Positions 51,685-60,207 of a stretch of DNA of 64,000 nt are shown here, piece by piece. The notes beneath the pieces were generated by a model that was given only the letters and a program-made list of their open reading frames with translations, was not told where the DNA came from and did not search any database. The position numbers and the translations under genes were made by a program. Origin of the DNA: Singulisphaera sp. GP187 (GTDB lineage: Bacteria > Planctomycetota > Phycisphaerae > Phycisphaerales > SM1A02); assembly GCA_945869475.1 (NCBI GenBank), contig CAMBOV010000001.1, positions 248,001-312,000 of the forward strand, read 5' to 3'. Numbering within the stretch: the first letter of the stretch is position 1; each line of letters opens with the position of its first letter.

Positions 51685-53411
51685 GGTGTCACCGTGACTT
51701 GTGAGAGTGTCGCGTCATTTGAAATTGTGATGTGCTGTGTGCCGGCGGGTTCCCACTGAACGGCGAGTGTCGTTGGCTCACCTGCACGTGTGCGGATGAC
51801 CCAGCGAAAACTCTTGCGACCACCCGCACCTGCGAGTGCTTGGATCGAAGTGACTCGCTGACCCGAGAGCAGGCGATCTCGGGGCGTCGAGAGCCGCACG
51901 ATGATTGGCACCGGTTGCGAGTTGACCTTGCCCATCGCCGACGCGGTGGGAAGCCATCCTTCGTTGACGACCTCTGCTTGCAGTTCGATCACGCCAGGTG
52001 CGATCGAGTGCGCAGTCACATTGCGCAGTTCCACGCGCGCCTGTTTCGACGCGAGTTCGCCGAGAAAAGTTGCAACCGCCTTGCCGAGTCGTGCGATCTC
52101 ACTCGCAGGGGGATCACTGCGAAATCCCGCGCGAAATCCGCCGATTTCGACTTTGCCCAGCGTGGGATGATCGAATGGAGTCCACGCAATGAATCCGCGG
52201 CCAGCTTGGTCGCGATCGCTCCACAGCAACCATCCGGCTTCTTCTGCATTGGATGGCGTTGCCGGCGGTGGTGGTGCTGCGACCGCTGGCGCAGGCGCAA
52301 CTGGCGTCTCTGCCGTTGCCGCGGGCGCAACCGGTGGTGGTGGTACCGCAGGGGCAGCCGACGCATCGGGTCGTCCCCACAGTTGCGTTGCGAGCGTTGG
52401 AATTCCTCGATGCGCGTAGAGCCAGAGCGCGAACGATCCTGATGGATCGCTCTCCTGTGAGCGCGATTGCAGCGAGAGTTCACGCCAACGTTGTGCGAGT
52501 TCTTCCCACGTCGCCTTGTCGCCGCCTTCGAGTGCGAGCGGCGTCTTGCCAGTGATGTCGCGCGGACTCGAATCAGGAGTCTTGGTCAAGCTCTCCCAGC
52601 GACCGATCACGAGTGCTGCGACGATGCGAGGATGGGTGAGCACGAACTGCGCGAGCGCTTGCGATTCAGGTTCGCTCAACTGTGTCGGACCAGCGGTGCG
52701 GTCGAATTCTTGCCAGCGGTGGGGGAAGTTGCGGTCGATGTCGACGCCGCCGATGCCATCCTCTGCGATGAGTCCATCGTGATCTGTATCGAGACCTTCG
52801 ACGTAGATCGTGTGCGTCGCGCGCAGATCTTTCGTCGCGTCGGGGGTTCGCATCAGCCGTGAGTCGGCTGGGTCTGGCAGATGTGTTGGTGGATCATCTG
52901 CTGGAGGAGCGAGCCTTCGCATCATCGTGATCGCGCCGTCGCCATTGATGTCTTGAGGAGCATCTTCGTCGACTCGTCCATCGCGATCTTCATCGACGGG
53001 GCGCCTGTTTCGACCGGCGTTCTCTTCACAATCACTGCCACCCGCCAGAGACGCGTCGGGATTGGCACACGCAATGATGTAGTAGGTGGTCGACGTGAGC
53101 AGTTCGGGATGGGTAAGCAGTTGCGTCGCTGCTTGCACGCTGACCGCCACAGAACTTGGACGATTGCCATCGAGCCCACTCACGAGCAACACGCTCGGTT
53201 TCTTGTCGGCATCGAGCAGATTGCCACTGAGCACGAGCACCTCGATCGGTGCGCCACTGAACGATGCGCCGATGGTGCGAAGCGCGGCACGCGTCGGGTT
53301 GCTCGCAACGAGTGCTCGAGCACTCTGCAGTGCGTCAGCGGGGGTCACCGCGGGCGCAGCGCCATCGGCAGTGAGAGAGATCACGAGAGTGAGAAGAAGC
53401 GTGCACGGCAT
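51681..53411 (-). CDS. inactive M14-like protein (pseudopeptidase)
   Basis: A 576-residue exported protein related to the downstream M14 peptidase, sharing the order of parts: signal peptide, M14 core with NPDAS (118-121), acidic Ca-loops (EDRDGRVDED, DINGDGA, TDHDGLIAED) and DIDRNFPHRW. But the zinc and catalytic residues are gone: the HGNE equivalent is D81-G-N-R84, the third His region reads VIGRWESL and the general base position has Q343 in ATQLWG. A Pro/Ala-rich linker follows, then a C-terminal beta region. It is thus likely a non-catalytic partner or substrate binder. Overlaps the active gene by ATGA and follows the DUF3299-like gene with a gap of three bases. Confidence 0.85.
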   Translation of the reverse strand: MPCTLLLTLVISLTADGAAPAVTPADALQSARALVASNPTRAALRTIGASFSGAPIEVLVLSGNLLDADKKPSVLLVSGLDGNRPSSVAVSVQAATQLLTHPELLTSTTYYIIACANPDASLAGGSDCEENAGRNRRPVDEDRDGRVDEDAPQDINGDGAITMMRRLAPPADDPPTHLPDPADSRLMRTPDATKDLRATHTIYVEGLDTDHDGLIAEDGIGGVDIDRNFPHRWQEFDRTAGPTQLSEPESQALAQFVLTHPRIVAALVIGRWESLTKTPDSSPRDITGKTPLALEGGDKATWEELAQRWRELSLQSRSQESDPSGSFALWLYAHRGIPTLATQLWGRPDASAAPAVPPPPVAPAATAETPVAPAPAVAAPPPPATPSNAEEAGWLLWSDRDQAGRGFIAWTPFDHPTLGKVEIGGFRAGFRSDPPASEIARLGKAVATFLGELASKQARVELRNVTAHSIAPGVIELQAEVVNEGWLPTASAMGKVNSQPVPIIVRLSTPRDRLLSGQRVTSIQALAGAGGRKSFRWVIRTRAGEPTTLAVQWEPAGTQHITISNDATLSQVTVTP

Positions 53412-53414
53412 GAG

Positions 53415-54146
53415 TTAGATTTCCGTTGAAAGTGTTGCCTCGTCCATCGTGTAGAGCCCAACGAGCCAGCGCTCGACAAGATACGGATCGATGTGCAGGA
53501 TTCCCTCGATCGTTCCGACGCGCACAACGTGTCGCTTCGAATTGTCAGCGGGGGTTGCAAGTTTGACTTCGATTGCGTCGTAGGGCGAGGGTGGCACTCC
53601 GATGCAGCAGCCATCCCATTGATTGAGCATCACGAGACACTCGTCGCTCTCAGTAGTGACGAGCGGAAAGGCAATGAACCCAGAGATGCGCACGTGCTTT
53701 CCATTCAACATCGCGATTCGTTGTGGGATCACCTTCTCGCCGAGGCGGGGGATGTAGGTGTCTGAGGCGCTGACGAGCAGTTCCCAGGTGATTTCGTAGG
53801 GGTTTTCTTTGGTGCCAGCTCCCGGAATGCGGAAGGTTCGATCGGCTGAGATTGCACCCGCCTCTTGCAGCAACTTCCCCCGAAGCACCGTTGCATCCTT
53901 GATCTGTTGATCGAGTCCTAGAGTGAGTTCGCCAGTGGTCGCGGGCGCTGGTGTTGGCGCCGCAGTTGGCGGTGCAGTTGGTGGCGCCACAGTTGGTGCG
54001 ATCGCAGGCGCAACCCGCAATTCACGCACGGTCGCGTCGCCGCTCGCGCCCGCGCTCTCAACCTCGGAATTACTCGGGGGCACAAGAAAGAGTGCGAGTG
54101 CACCGGCGCAGACGAGCAGAAGAACAGTGATCCAAAACGTTCGCAT
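53415..54146 (-). CDS. DUF3299-like membrane-anchored periplasmic protein
   Basis: A 243-residue protein with an N-terminal membrane helix (FWITVLLLVCAGALALFLV), a Val/Ala/Pro/Thr-rich linker of about 50 residues, and a compact domain: ITWELLVS, IPQRIAMLNGKHVRISGFIAFPLVTTESDECLVMLNQWDGCCIGVPPSPYDAIEVKL. The GKxVRISGFxxP...CCxGxPPxxxxxIxV pattern is that of DUF3299 proteins, which are often encoded next to metal-linked ABC systems. The Cys-Cys pair may bind metal. ATG 54146 is used rather than the open frame's upstream ATG. It sits ten bases behind the permease gene and is followed by the two M14 genes. Confidence 0.75.
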   Translation of the reverse strand: MRTFWITVLLLVCAGALALFLVPPSNSEVESAGASGDATVRELRVAPAIAPTVAPPTAPPTAAPTPAPATTGELTLGLDQQIKDATVLRGKLLQEAGAISADRTFRIPGAGTKENPYEITWELLVSASDTYIPRLGEKVIPQRIAMLNGKHVRISGFIAFPLVTTESDECLVMLNQWDGCCIGVPPSPYDAIEVKLATPADNSKRHVVRVGTIEGILHIDPYLVERWLVGLYTMDEATLSTEI

Positions 54147-54156
54147 GGGTGAATTC

Positions 54157-55476
54157 TTAGGCGAGTGGACGCAAGTGGCGAGCAACTGGAGTTCGGTAGC
54201 TCTTCACCGCGGGAATCACCCCCGCGATCGCGGCGAGCACGACAGCTCCGGCGATGACAAGCACGGCCGATCGCAGGTCGATCGTTCCAGAGATTCGCAG
54301 TCCGATGCGCTCTGCGAGCAGCGAACTTGCGACCTCGCAGCCGACGACCGCGAGCGTGGCACCGAGCAGTGCCCCCATTGCACCGATCAGCGTGCTCTCA
54401 GTGATTGCAAGCAAGAAGACGCGCCACGCGCTTGCACCGAGTACGCGCAAGATCGCGACTTGCCTACGGCGAAGTTCCATTGAGGCAACCATGGCCAGCA
54501 TGATGCTCACACTGCTTGAAAGCAGCACGACTGCTGCCATTGCGACGAAGAGCCAGTCGATATCGCCCACGATCGCCATCAGTCGCCCGATTTGTTGCGC
54601 GGGTTGCGCGACATTGATCGAGGTGTCTCGCCGCAATCGGTCGAGTTGGGATGAAAGCGAAGCGGATGCATCGCTGCCCGGCCGCGTCGGCAATCGCAGC
54701 AGAATGCCGGTGATGAGTTTGTCGGCATCGGTGAGATCCTGCGCATCGACGTGTGCATGATCGTGTGCTTCGCCATCATGATCGGCTGCCGCCGACGCGT
54801 CCTGTCCCGTGCCAGCCTCGCGTCGATCTTCTGCGTGGATGATCCACGTGCTTTGCAGATTCGTAAAGAGAGCACGATCGTGGGCAGAACCGGTCGGCTC
54901 GAGAACTCCCACAACTTCGTAGGGATGCGCTCCATGCTCGTGGCCGCCGTGGCTTGCGCCCGCACCATGGCTCATGACAAGCTTCGTTCCGAGTGTGAGT
55001 CCATGCTCGCTCGCAGCCTGCGCTCCAACCACGACTTCGAAGTCGGCGGCGAAAACTCGTCCTGCCGCGAAGCGAAAAGGCTTGCCAACCACTGGCTCAA
55101 ACTCTTCGAGAAACTCTGACTCGGTCGCCATCACTGGAGAGCCGAGATACGAATCTCCAAGCTGCGTCGGAATCGCCCACTTCCACGGAAAGCTCTCTTG
55201 AATCTCCTCGAACTTTGTCCACGCAATCGGATTGGCTGGCGCGTTGGCGTAGAAGAGTCCATTGAGCACGCCAACAAGTGGACTCGCATCCGCACTGACG
55301 AGCAGATGAATGTTGCCAGTTCCGCGCCGAAAAGCCTGTGCTGCACCTTCACGCAGCGAGAGCAGCACAAGCAAAAGCGCCACGGCGACCATCACCATCG
55401 CAACCGTAACGCAACTCGAGAGTTGTCGCGCGCGAAGGCTGCGCCAGACGAGAGTCAGATCGCTCATGCCCTTCAT
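54157..55476 (-). CDS. FtsX-like ABC transporter permease with His-rich loop
   Basis: A 439-residue MacB/LolC-type permease: one N-terminal membrane helix, a large periplasmic domain and three C-terminal helices (LFVAMAAVVLLSSSVSIMLAM, ITESTLIGAMGALLGATLAVV, AVLVIAGAVVLAAIAGVI). The periplasmic domain holds two His-rich stretches, residues 170-184 (HGAGASHGGHEHGAH) and about 233-242 (HDGEAHDHAH), which suggests metal binding. The C-end (SYRTPVARHLRP) is usual. It overlaps the ATPase gene by ATGA and is followed after ten bases by the DUF3299-like gene. Confidence 0.88.
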   Translation of the reverse strand: MKGMSDLTLVWRSLRARQLSSCVTVAMVMVAVALLLVLLSLREGAAQAFRRGTGNIHLLVSADASPLVGVLNGLFYANAPANPIAWTKFEEIQESFPWKWAIPTQLGDSYLGSPVMATESEFLEEFEPVVGKPFRFAAGRVFAADFEVVVGAQAASEHGLTLGTKLVMSHGAGASHGGHEHGAHPYEVVGVLEPTGSAHDRALFTNLQSTWIIHAEDRREAGTGQDASAAADHDGEAHDHAHVDAQDLTDADKLITGILLRLPTRPGSDASASLSSQLDRLRRDTSINVAQPAQQIGRLMAIVGDIDWLFVAMAAVVLLSSSVSIMLAMVASMELRRRQVAILRVLGASAWRVFLLAITESTLIGAMGALLGATLAVVGCEVASSLLAERIGLRISGTIDLRSAVLVIAGAVVLAAIAGVIPAVKSYRTPVARHLRPLA

Positions 55477-56168
55477 GGTGCAGCTCGCTTCGAGGTGAAC
55501 TCACTCACATCAATCACCCGAGAGAACGAACTTCGCAGCAGCGGATCGTGACTCGTGACGATCAGCGCAGCACCCGCGCGCGTGGCCGCTTCTTGAATCA
55601 GCGCAATCGTGTTTCGCGCATTCTCAGGATCGAGACTCGCTGTTGGCTCATCCGCCAACACCAGCGAGGGGCGACCGGCGACCGCACGGGCGACTGCGAC
55701 ACGTTGCTGCTGTCCAACCGAAAGTGTCTCGATCATCGCGTGTGGTTCTGTGATGCCAAGTTGTGCGAGCACACTCTCGGCGCGCTGTGATTGTTCGAGC
55801 TGCGAAGACCCGCCGAGCATCAGGGCGAGCATCACATTCTCGCGCGCAGTGAATCCCTGCAGCAGGTTGAGTGTTTGAAAGATCATGCCGATATGTCGGC
55901 CGCGAAAGGTGTCGCGCGCTGCGCCGCGCAGGCGGGTGAAGTCGCTCCCTTGCATATGAATCTCTCCTGAATTCACATCTTCGAGCCCCGCGATGAGATG
56001 CAAGAGCGTTGACTTGCCACTGCCCGAACTTCCAGCGAGAAGCACCTGTTCGCCGGCATTGACTTGGAGGTCAGGGATGTGAATCGAAAACCCGCGTGCG
56101 TATTCGAAGGTCACGCGCGTGAGCCTCAGTGCGTGCGTCGAGGCAGTTCCTGGCGGCGCGCTGGTCAT
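55473..56168 (-). CDS. LolD/MacB-type ABC transporter ATPase
   Basis: A 231-residue ATPase with Walker A LLAGSSGSGKSTLLHL near residue 42, Q-loop IFQTLNLLQGFT, signature LSVGQQQRVAVARA, Walker B PSLVLADEPTASLDPENA and the H-loop in VTSHDPLL. These place it in the LolD/MacB group that works with FtsX-like permeases, as found immediately downstream (ATGA overlap). The role is transport or mechanotransmission across the envelope. ATG 56168 is nine bases from the recG stop on the same strand. Confidence 0.93.
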   Translation of the reverse strand: MTSAPPGTASTHALRLTRVTFEYARGFSIHIPDLQVNAGEQVLLAGSSGSGKSTLLHLIAGLEDVNSGEIHMQGSDFTRLRGAARDTFRGRHIGMIFQTLNLLQGFTARENVMLALMLGGSSQLEQSQRAESVLAQLGITEPHAMIETLSVGQQQRVAVARAVAGRPSLVLADEPTASLDPENARNTIALIQEAATRAGAALIVTSHDPLLRSSFSRVIDVSEFTSKRAAP

Positions 56169-56177
56169 TGCGCAAGC

Positions 56178-58337
56178 CTAGCCGATGTCACTGAGCCCGA
56201 GCGCCTGTCCATAGAGACTGAGCACCTTGCGCCGAAGTGGTCGGTCGCGCACATCGGTGAGATCTCCCGTTGAGCCGATCCACGTCTGCGCATCTTCACG
56301 AGCACCGATCAAGAGTTGAATGTCACGCGAAAAATCAGCGATGCGAAGGGGAGGCAACCCCGACTGACGCGCCCCAAAGAACTCACCGGGACCGCGCAGC
56401 GTCAGATCAAGCTCAGCAATCTCAAATCCGTCTGTTGAATTGGCGATCGCATCCAATCGCGCCTGCGCAACATCAGTGGTTGGATCGCCGATCAAAACGC
56501 AATAGCCCTGCTTTCCGCCGCGACCGACTCGTCCCCGCAGTTGATGCAATTGCGCAAGTCCGAATTGCTCGGCGTGCTCAATCACCATCACAGTCGCGTT
56601 GGCAACATCCACACCGACTTCGATCACGACCGTTGCAACGAGCACGTCGATCTCATTGCGCCGAAAGGCCTCCATGACCGCTTCGCTCTCACCCTGCTTC
56701 ATCCGTCCATGCAGTTGACCGATGCGTAGACCGCGCAACTGGTTCTCGGCGAGGGCGAGCGCGTGGGATGCGACATCCTTGAGTCCGCGCTGGCTCTCGT
56801 CGATCGCTGGTACGACCACAAAGGCCTGCTCTCCTCGCTCGATTCGCGAACGAAGCCACGTATAGACCTCATCGCTGCGCGACGATCGCATCACGCGAGT
56901 AGTCGCCGCTGTCCGGCCAGGCAGAAGTCCGCGCAGTGAACTGATATCGAGGTCGCCAAAGAACGAAAGCGCGAGCGTGCGCGGGATCGGTGTCGCCGTC
57001 ATTACCAACGTGTGTGGCACCTGATCTTTCGTCGGTCCCTTCGTGCGCAAAGTCGCCCGTTGTTCGACTCCAAATCGGTGCTGCTCGTCGATGATCGCGA
57101 CGGCCAGATTCTTGAAGACGACATCTTCGCCCAGAAGTGCGTGCGTTCCAACCGCGAGATCGAAATCGCCTGATGCGAGTCCACTGAGCACGACCGCGCG
57201 GTCGGCGACGCGCATACCACCTGTGAGCCCTGCGATGCGCACGTGACTCTTCTCGAGCAGCTTCGTGATCACCGCGAGGTGTTGCTCGGCGAGAATCTCA
57301 GTGGGTGCAAGCATGACAGCCTGCGCGCCATGCGCCACCGCATCGAGCATCGCATAGACCGCCACGGCAGTCTTTCCGCTTCCAACGTCGCCCTGCAAGA
57401 GTCGATTCATCGGAAGCGACCCTGCGAGGTCACCGGCGATCTCATGGCAGACTCGAAGTTGCTCCTCAGTCAACGTGAACGGAAGCCGCGCGAGAATTTT
57501 TTTCTCGATCGTCTTGCTCACCGGAAGTTCGGGTGCACGCATCGCATGGCGAACCTGGTAGCGACGCATCTCCATTGCAAGTTGCAGCATCAACAACTCG
57601 TCGTATGCGAGTCGCGTGCGGCCGCGCTCCGCTTCGAGCGCGTCACCCGGAGCATGCACCATCCGGTACGCCTCTGCGAGCCCGACGAGCCCACGTTGTG
57701 CGAGCAGTTCACCGCGAACGAGATCGACGACACTCGCAATCGCTCGAGGCAGCACGAGCGCAATCACTCGTTCGATGCGCAGCGATGAGAGCTCTTCAGT
57801 CGCCGAGTAAATCGGTCGCAATCGCCCTGCGTGCACGAGTGGCGATGCCTCATCGAGAAGGGGAGTCCACTTTGGATTGGTCATCTCGAGATAACCCGCG
57901 CGCACCTTTGCACGTCCCTGTGCGATCCCTCGCGCGCCCGGATGGATGCTTTTGGCCAACCAGGTCGCGTTGAACCAGACGAGGCGAACCGTGCCGCTTT
58001 CATCTGCGAGCACTGCTTCGAGCCGCGGTCGGCGCCCAGGCACATGTCGCACTTTCTGAATCTCGCCGCGCACCGATCGGGTGACGGCGTCCTGCGATGT
58101 CTCAGTCGCCTCTCGCACCTCGGTCGCGCACGCTTCAGCCGCCTCCGTTTCGTATCGAATGGGGATGTGTTTCAGCAGGTCGCCAACCGTGCGAAGTGCG
58201 AGTCGCGCGAACTGCAGAGTTGTTGTCGGGCCGACCCTATCGAGCGCCGCAATCGCTTCGCGAAGATCGATCGGCGCCAGAGGTTCGGGCGCAGAGATGC
58301 CTTCACCCTCCGCGAGATTGTCTTGCGTATCACTCAC
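56178..58337 (-). CDS. recG: ATP-dependent DNA helicase RecG
   Basis: A 719-residue superfamily 2 helicase that regresses stalled forks and branch-migrates junctions. The wedge/OB region has IQKVRHVPGRRPRLEAVLADESGTVRLVWFN. Helicase motifs: NRLLQGDVGSGKTAVAVYAML (I), VAIIDEQHRFGVEQR (II, the DEQH form of RecG), MTATPIPRTLALSFFGDLD (III), IGQLHGRMKQGESEAVMEAF, and QLHQLRGRVGRGGKQGYCVL (VI). The start is GTG at 58337, since no ATG is present at a suitable place; the longer frame upstream is antisense to the xseA repeat. It is divergent from xseA with 18 bases between. Confidence 0.96.
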   Translation of the reverse strand: MSDTQDNLAEGEGISAPEPLAPIDLREAIAALDRVGPTTTLQFARLALRTVGDLLKHIPIRYETEAAEACATEVREATETSQDAVTRSVRGEIQKVRHVPGRRPRLEAVLADESGTVRLVWFNATWLAKSIHPGARGIAQGRAKVRAGYLEMTNPKWTPLLDEASPLVHAGRLRPIYSATEELSSLRIERVIALVLPRAIASVVDLVRGELLAQRGLVGLAEAYRMVHAPGDALEAERGRTRLAYDELLMLQLAMEMRRYQVRHAMRAPELPVSKTIEKKILARLPFTLTEEQLRVCHEIAGDLAGSLPMNRLLQGDVGSGKTAVAVYAMLDAVAHGAQAVMLAPTEILAEQHLAVITKLLEKSHVRIAGLTGGMRVADRAVVLSGLASGDFDLAVGTHALLGEDVVFKNLAVAIIDEQHRFGVEQRATLRTKGPTKDQVPHTLVMTATPIPRTLALSFFGDLDISSLRGLLPGRTAATTRVMRSSRSDEVYTWLRSRIERGEQAFVVVPAIDESQRGLKDVASHALALAENQLRGLRIGQLHGRMKQGESEAVMEAFRRNEIDVLVATVVIEVGVDVANATVMVIEHAEQFGLAQLHQLRGRVGRGGKQGYCVLIGDPTTDVAQARLDAIANSTDGFEIAELDLTLRGPGEFFGARQSGLPPLRIADFSRDIQLLIGAREDAQTWIGSTGDLTDVRDRPLRRKVLSLYGQALGLSDIG

Positions 58338-58355
58338 CTCTCGTACGATAGTCGC

Positions 58356-59876
58356 ATGAGTCGCAAGCCCTTCGATCCTGATCGCGCCGTGGGCGGTCTC
58401 TTCGACGCACAGCCTGTCGCGGGAAAGCCCGCAGTTGGTTCGCCGGCGAAAGTTGCGCCTGCGACTGGCGCTGCTGCGAAAGACGCACCGGCGAAAGACG
58501 CACCGGCGAAAGACGCACCGGCGAAAGGTCCAGCCGTTGTGGGGGTCTCGGCACTCTCTCAACTCATCCGCTCGACGCTCGAGGGAACCATCGGCAAGAT
58601 CGCAGTCGCTGGTGAGATCTCAAACTTTCGCGCGGTGCAAGGACACTGGTACTTCACCCTCAAAGATGCCTCTGCGCGCATCGATGCGATGATGTTTCGC
58701 TCGGCCGCCGAGCGTTCGTCGTGCAAGCCTGTCGATGGGATGGCTGTCATCGTCCGCGGCGAAGTCACCCACTATCCGCCGCAGGGGCGCACGCAGATTC
58801 AGTGCTCCGCCGTCGAACTCGCCGGAGCGGGCGACCTTGATGCGAAGTTTCGCGCACTCTGCACTGAACTGCGCGAGTTGGGCTATTTCGATCCAGAGAA
58901 AAAGATCGCAATTCCTCCGTGTGCGATGTGCATCGCGCTCTTGACGAGTGCGCACAGCGCGGCTGAAGCCGACTGCTTCGATGCCGCTGCGCAAACATTT
59001 CCGGCGACGAAGATTTTTGCGGTTGATGTTCGCGTGCAGGGTGAGCAGGCGGCAGCCGGCATCGCTCGAGCGATCGCCGCCGTCGACCGATCGGCGAAGG
59101 CGCTCGGAATCGAAATCATTCTGCTCGTTCGAGGTGGCGGGAGTCAGGAAGATCTCTGGGCGTTCAATGAACGGGTCGTCGCCGATGCGATCTTCGCCTG
59201 CAAGACGCCCATCGTGACTGGCATTGGTCATGAGAGCGACACATCGATCGCTGACTTGGTGGCCGACCTTCGCGCGGCGACTCCATCGCGCGCGATCACC
59301 GAGGTGCTGCCACACCGAGAAACAATGGTGCAACAACTCAGCGGTTCGACGCGCCGCATTACACGCGCAATGAACACGCGACTTTTGCGGCTCGGATCGT
59401 CGCTCGAGTTGCTCGCCCGCGCGCGAGAATTGACCGATCCGCGCACGACTTTGACGCTTCGAAGTGCGGTGCTCTCGAAACATGCGCGCCATCTCGCCCA
59501 TGCAATGGTGGGTTGCATGCAAATGCGTGAGAGTCGCCTCGCGCGTGCCCTCGCACGCTTGCAACAACAGCATCCGGCGAACCGGCTCGCGACTGCGTCG
59601 GCACGTCTTGATGCAGCCTGTGCACTGCTGCGCCGCGTCGCGAGTGTTCGGCTTCAACGAAGCCAAGAACGCGTCGAATCCGCAGCGCGCACGCTCGAAG
59701 CGATCGGACCGCGCGCCGTACTCGAACGCGGATATTCGATCACCGTCGATGCCTCGGGGATGCCTCTTCGCACCGTCGACACACTTGCGGTGGGCGAGCG
59801 CGTCACGACGCATCTTGCGCAAGGAACTCTTGAGAGCACCATCGACGCACTCTCCAAGAGGGACGAGTCGACATGA
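58356..59876 (+). CDS. xseA: exodeoxyribonuclease VII large subunit
   Basis: A 506-residue protein with a repeat-bearing N-terminal tail, then the OB fold (VSALSQLIRSTLEGTIGKIAVAGEISNFRAVQGHWYFTLKDASARIDAMMFR) from about residue 70. The catalytic core has LVRGGGSQEDLWAFNERVVADAIFACKTPIVTGIGHESDTSIADLVADLRAATPSRA, and a long helical region follows to the end, with ARTLEAIGPRAVLERGYSITVD at the C-end. With XseB it degrades single-stranded DNA. The tail contains an AKDAP repeat (see repeat). ATG 58356 is preferred, and xseB begins 34 bases downstream. Confidence 0.96.
   Translation: MSRKPFDPDRAVGGLFDAQPVAGKPAVGSPAKVAPATGAAAKDAPAKDAPAKDAPAKGPAVVGVSALSQLIRSTLEGTIGKIAVAGEISNFRAVQGHWYFTLKDASARIDAMMFRSAAERSSCKPVDGMAVIVRGEVTHYPPQGRTQIQCSAVELAGAGDLDAKFRALCTELRELGYFDPEKKIAIPPCAMCIALLTSAHSAAEADCFDAAAQTFPATKIFAVDVRVQGEQAAAGIARAIAAVDRSAKALGIEIILLVRGGGSQEDLWAFNERVVADAIFACKTPIVTGIGHESDTSIADLVADLRAATPSRAITEVLPHRETMVQQLSGSTRRITRAMNTRLLRLGSSLELLARARELTDPRTTLTLRSAVLSKHARHLAHAMVGCMQMRESRLARALARLQQQHPANRLATASARLDAACALLRRVASVRLQRSQERVESAARTLEAIGPRAVLERGYSITVDASGMPLRTVDTLAVGERVTTHLAQGTLESTIDALSKRDEST
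58476..58527 (+). repeat. 15-base tandem repeat in xseA, encoding AKDAP units
   Basis: GCGAAAGACGCACCG occurs three times without change at 58476-58490, 58491-58505 and 58506-58520, with seven bases of a fourth copy. It encodes Ala-Lys-Asp-Ala-Pro units in the flexible N-tail of XseA, and no frame change results from adding or losing units. Confidence 0.95.
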
Positions 59877-59910
59877 CTCATCCTGCGCACCATCACTAGA
59901 CTCACCACAC

Positions 59911-60207
59911 ATGAGCGATCCAAAAAAAACAACTTTCTCACCTGCTTCAGCGAGCGGCGCTCCATCCGAAACCGACGCCTCAACGCTGGGCTACGAAGCG
60001 GCTCTCGCTGAACTCGAAACAATCATCGCTCGAATTGAACGGGGCGACGGCGCGCTCGACGAGAGTTTGCGCCAGTACCGCCGCGGCGCGACGCTCGTGA
60101 AGCGCTGTCGCGACGTGCTCGATCAGGCGCGAGCTGAAGTGGAGCGCATCGCAGTCTCCGACCTCGCCGAGCGCGCCGAGAGTGCCTCGAAACAACCCGA
60201 TGCGTGA
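59911..60207 (+). CDS. xseB: exodeoxyribonuclease VII small subunit
   Basis: A 98-residue protein, the usual length for XseB. After a polar tail it has LGYEAALAELETIIARIERGDGALDESLRQYRRGATLVKRCRDVLDQARAEVERI, the family pattern YExALxxLExIVxxLExGxLxLEESLxxYExGxxLxxxCxxxLxxAExxI. It binds XseA as a helical hairpin. The 3' end overlaps the prepilin peptidase gene by eight bases. Confidence 0.95.
   Translation: MSDPKKTTFSPASASGAPSETDASTLGYEAALAELETIIARIERGDGALDESLRQYRRGATLVKRCRDVLDQARAEVERIAVSDLAERAESASKQPDA

Noticed and set aside
58338-58562. Extension of the recG frame with repeated FRRCVFRRCVF.
   Set aside because: It is the antisense of the 15-base repeat in xseA and has no ribosome binding site; the GTG at 58337 suits the family length.
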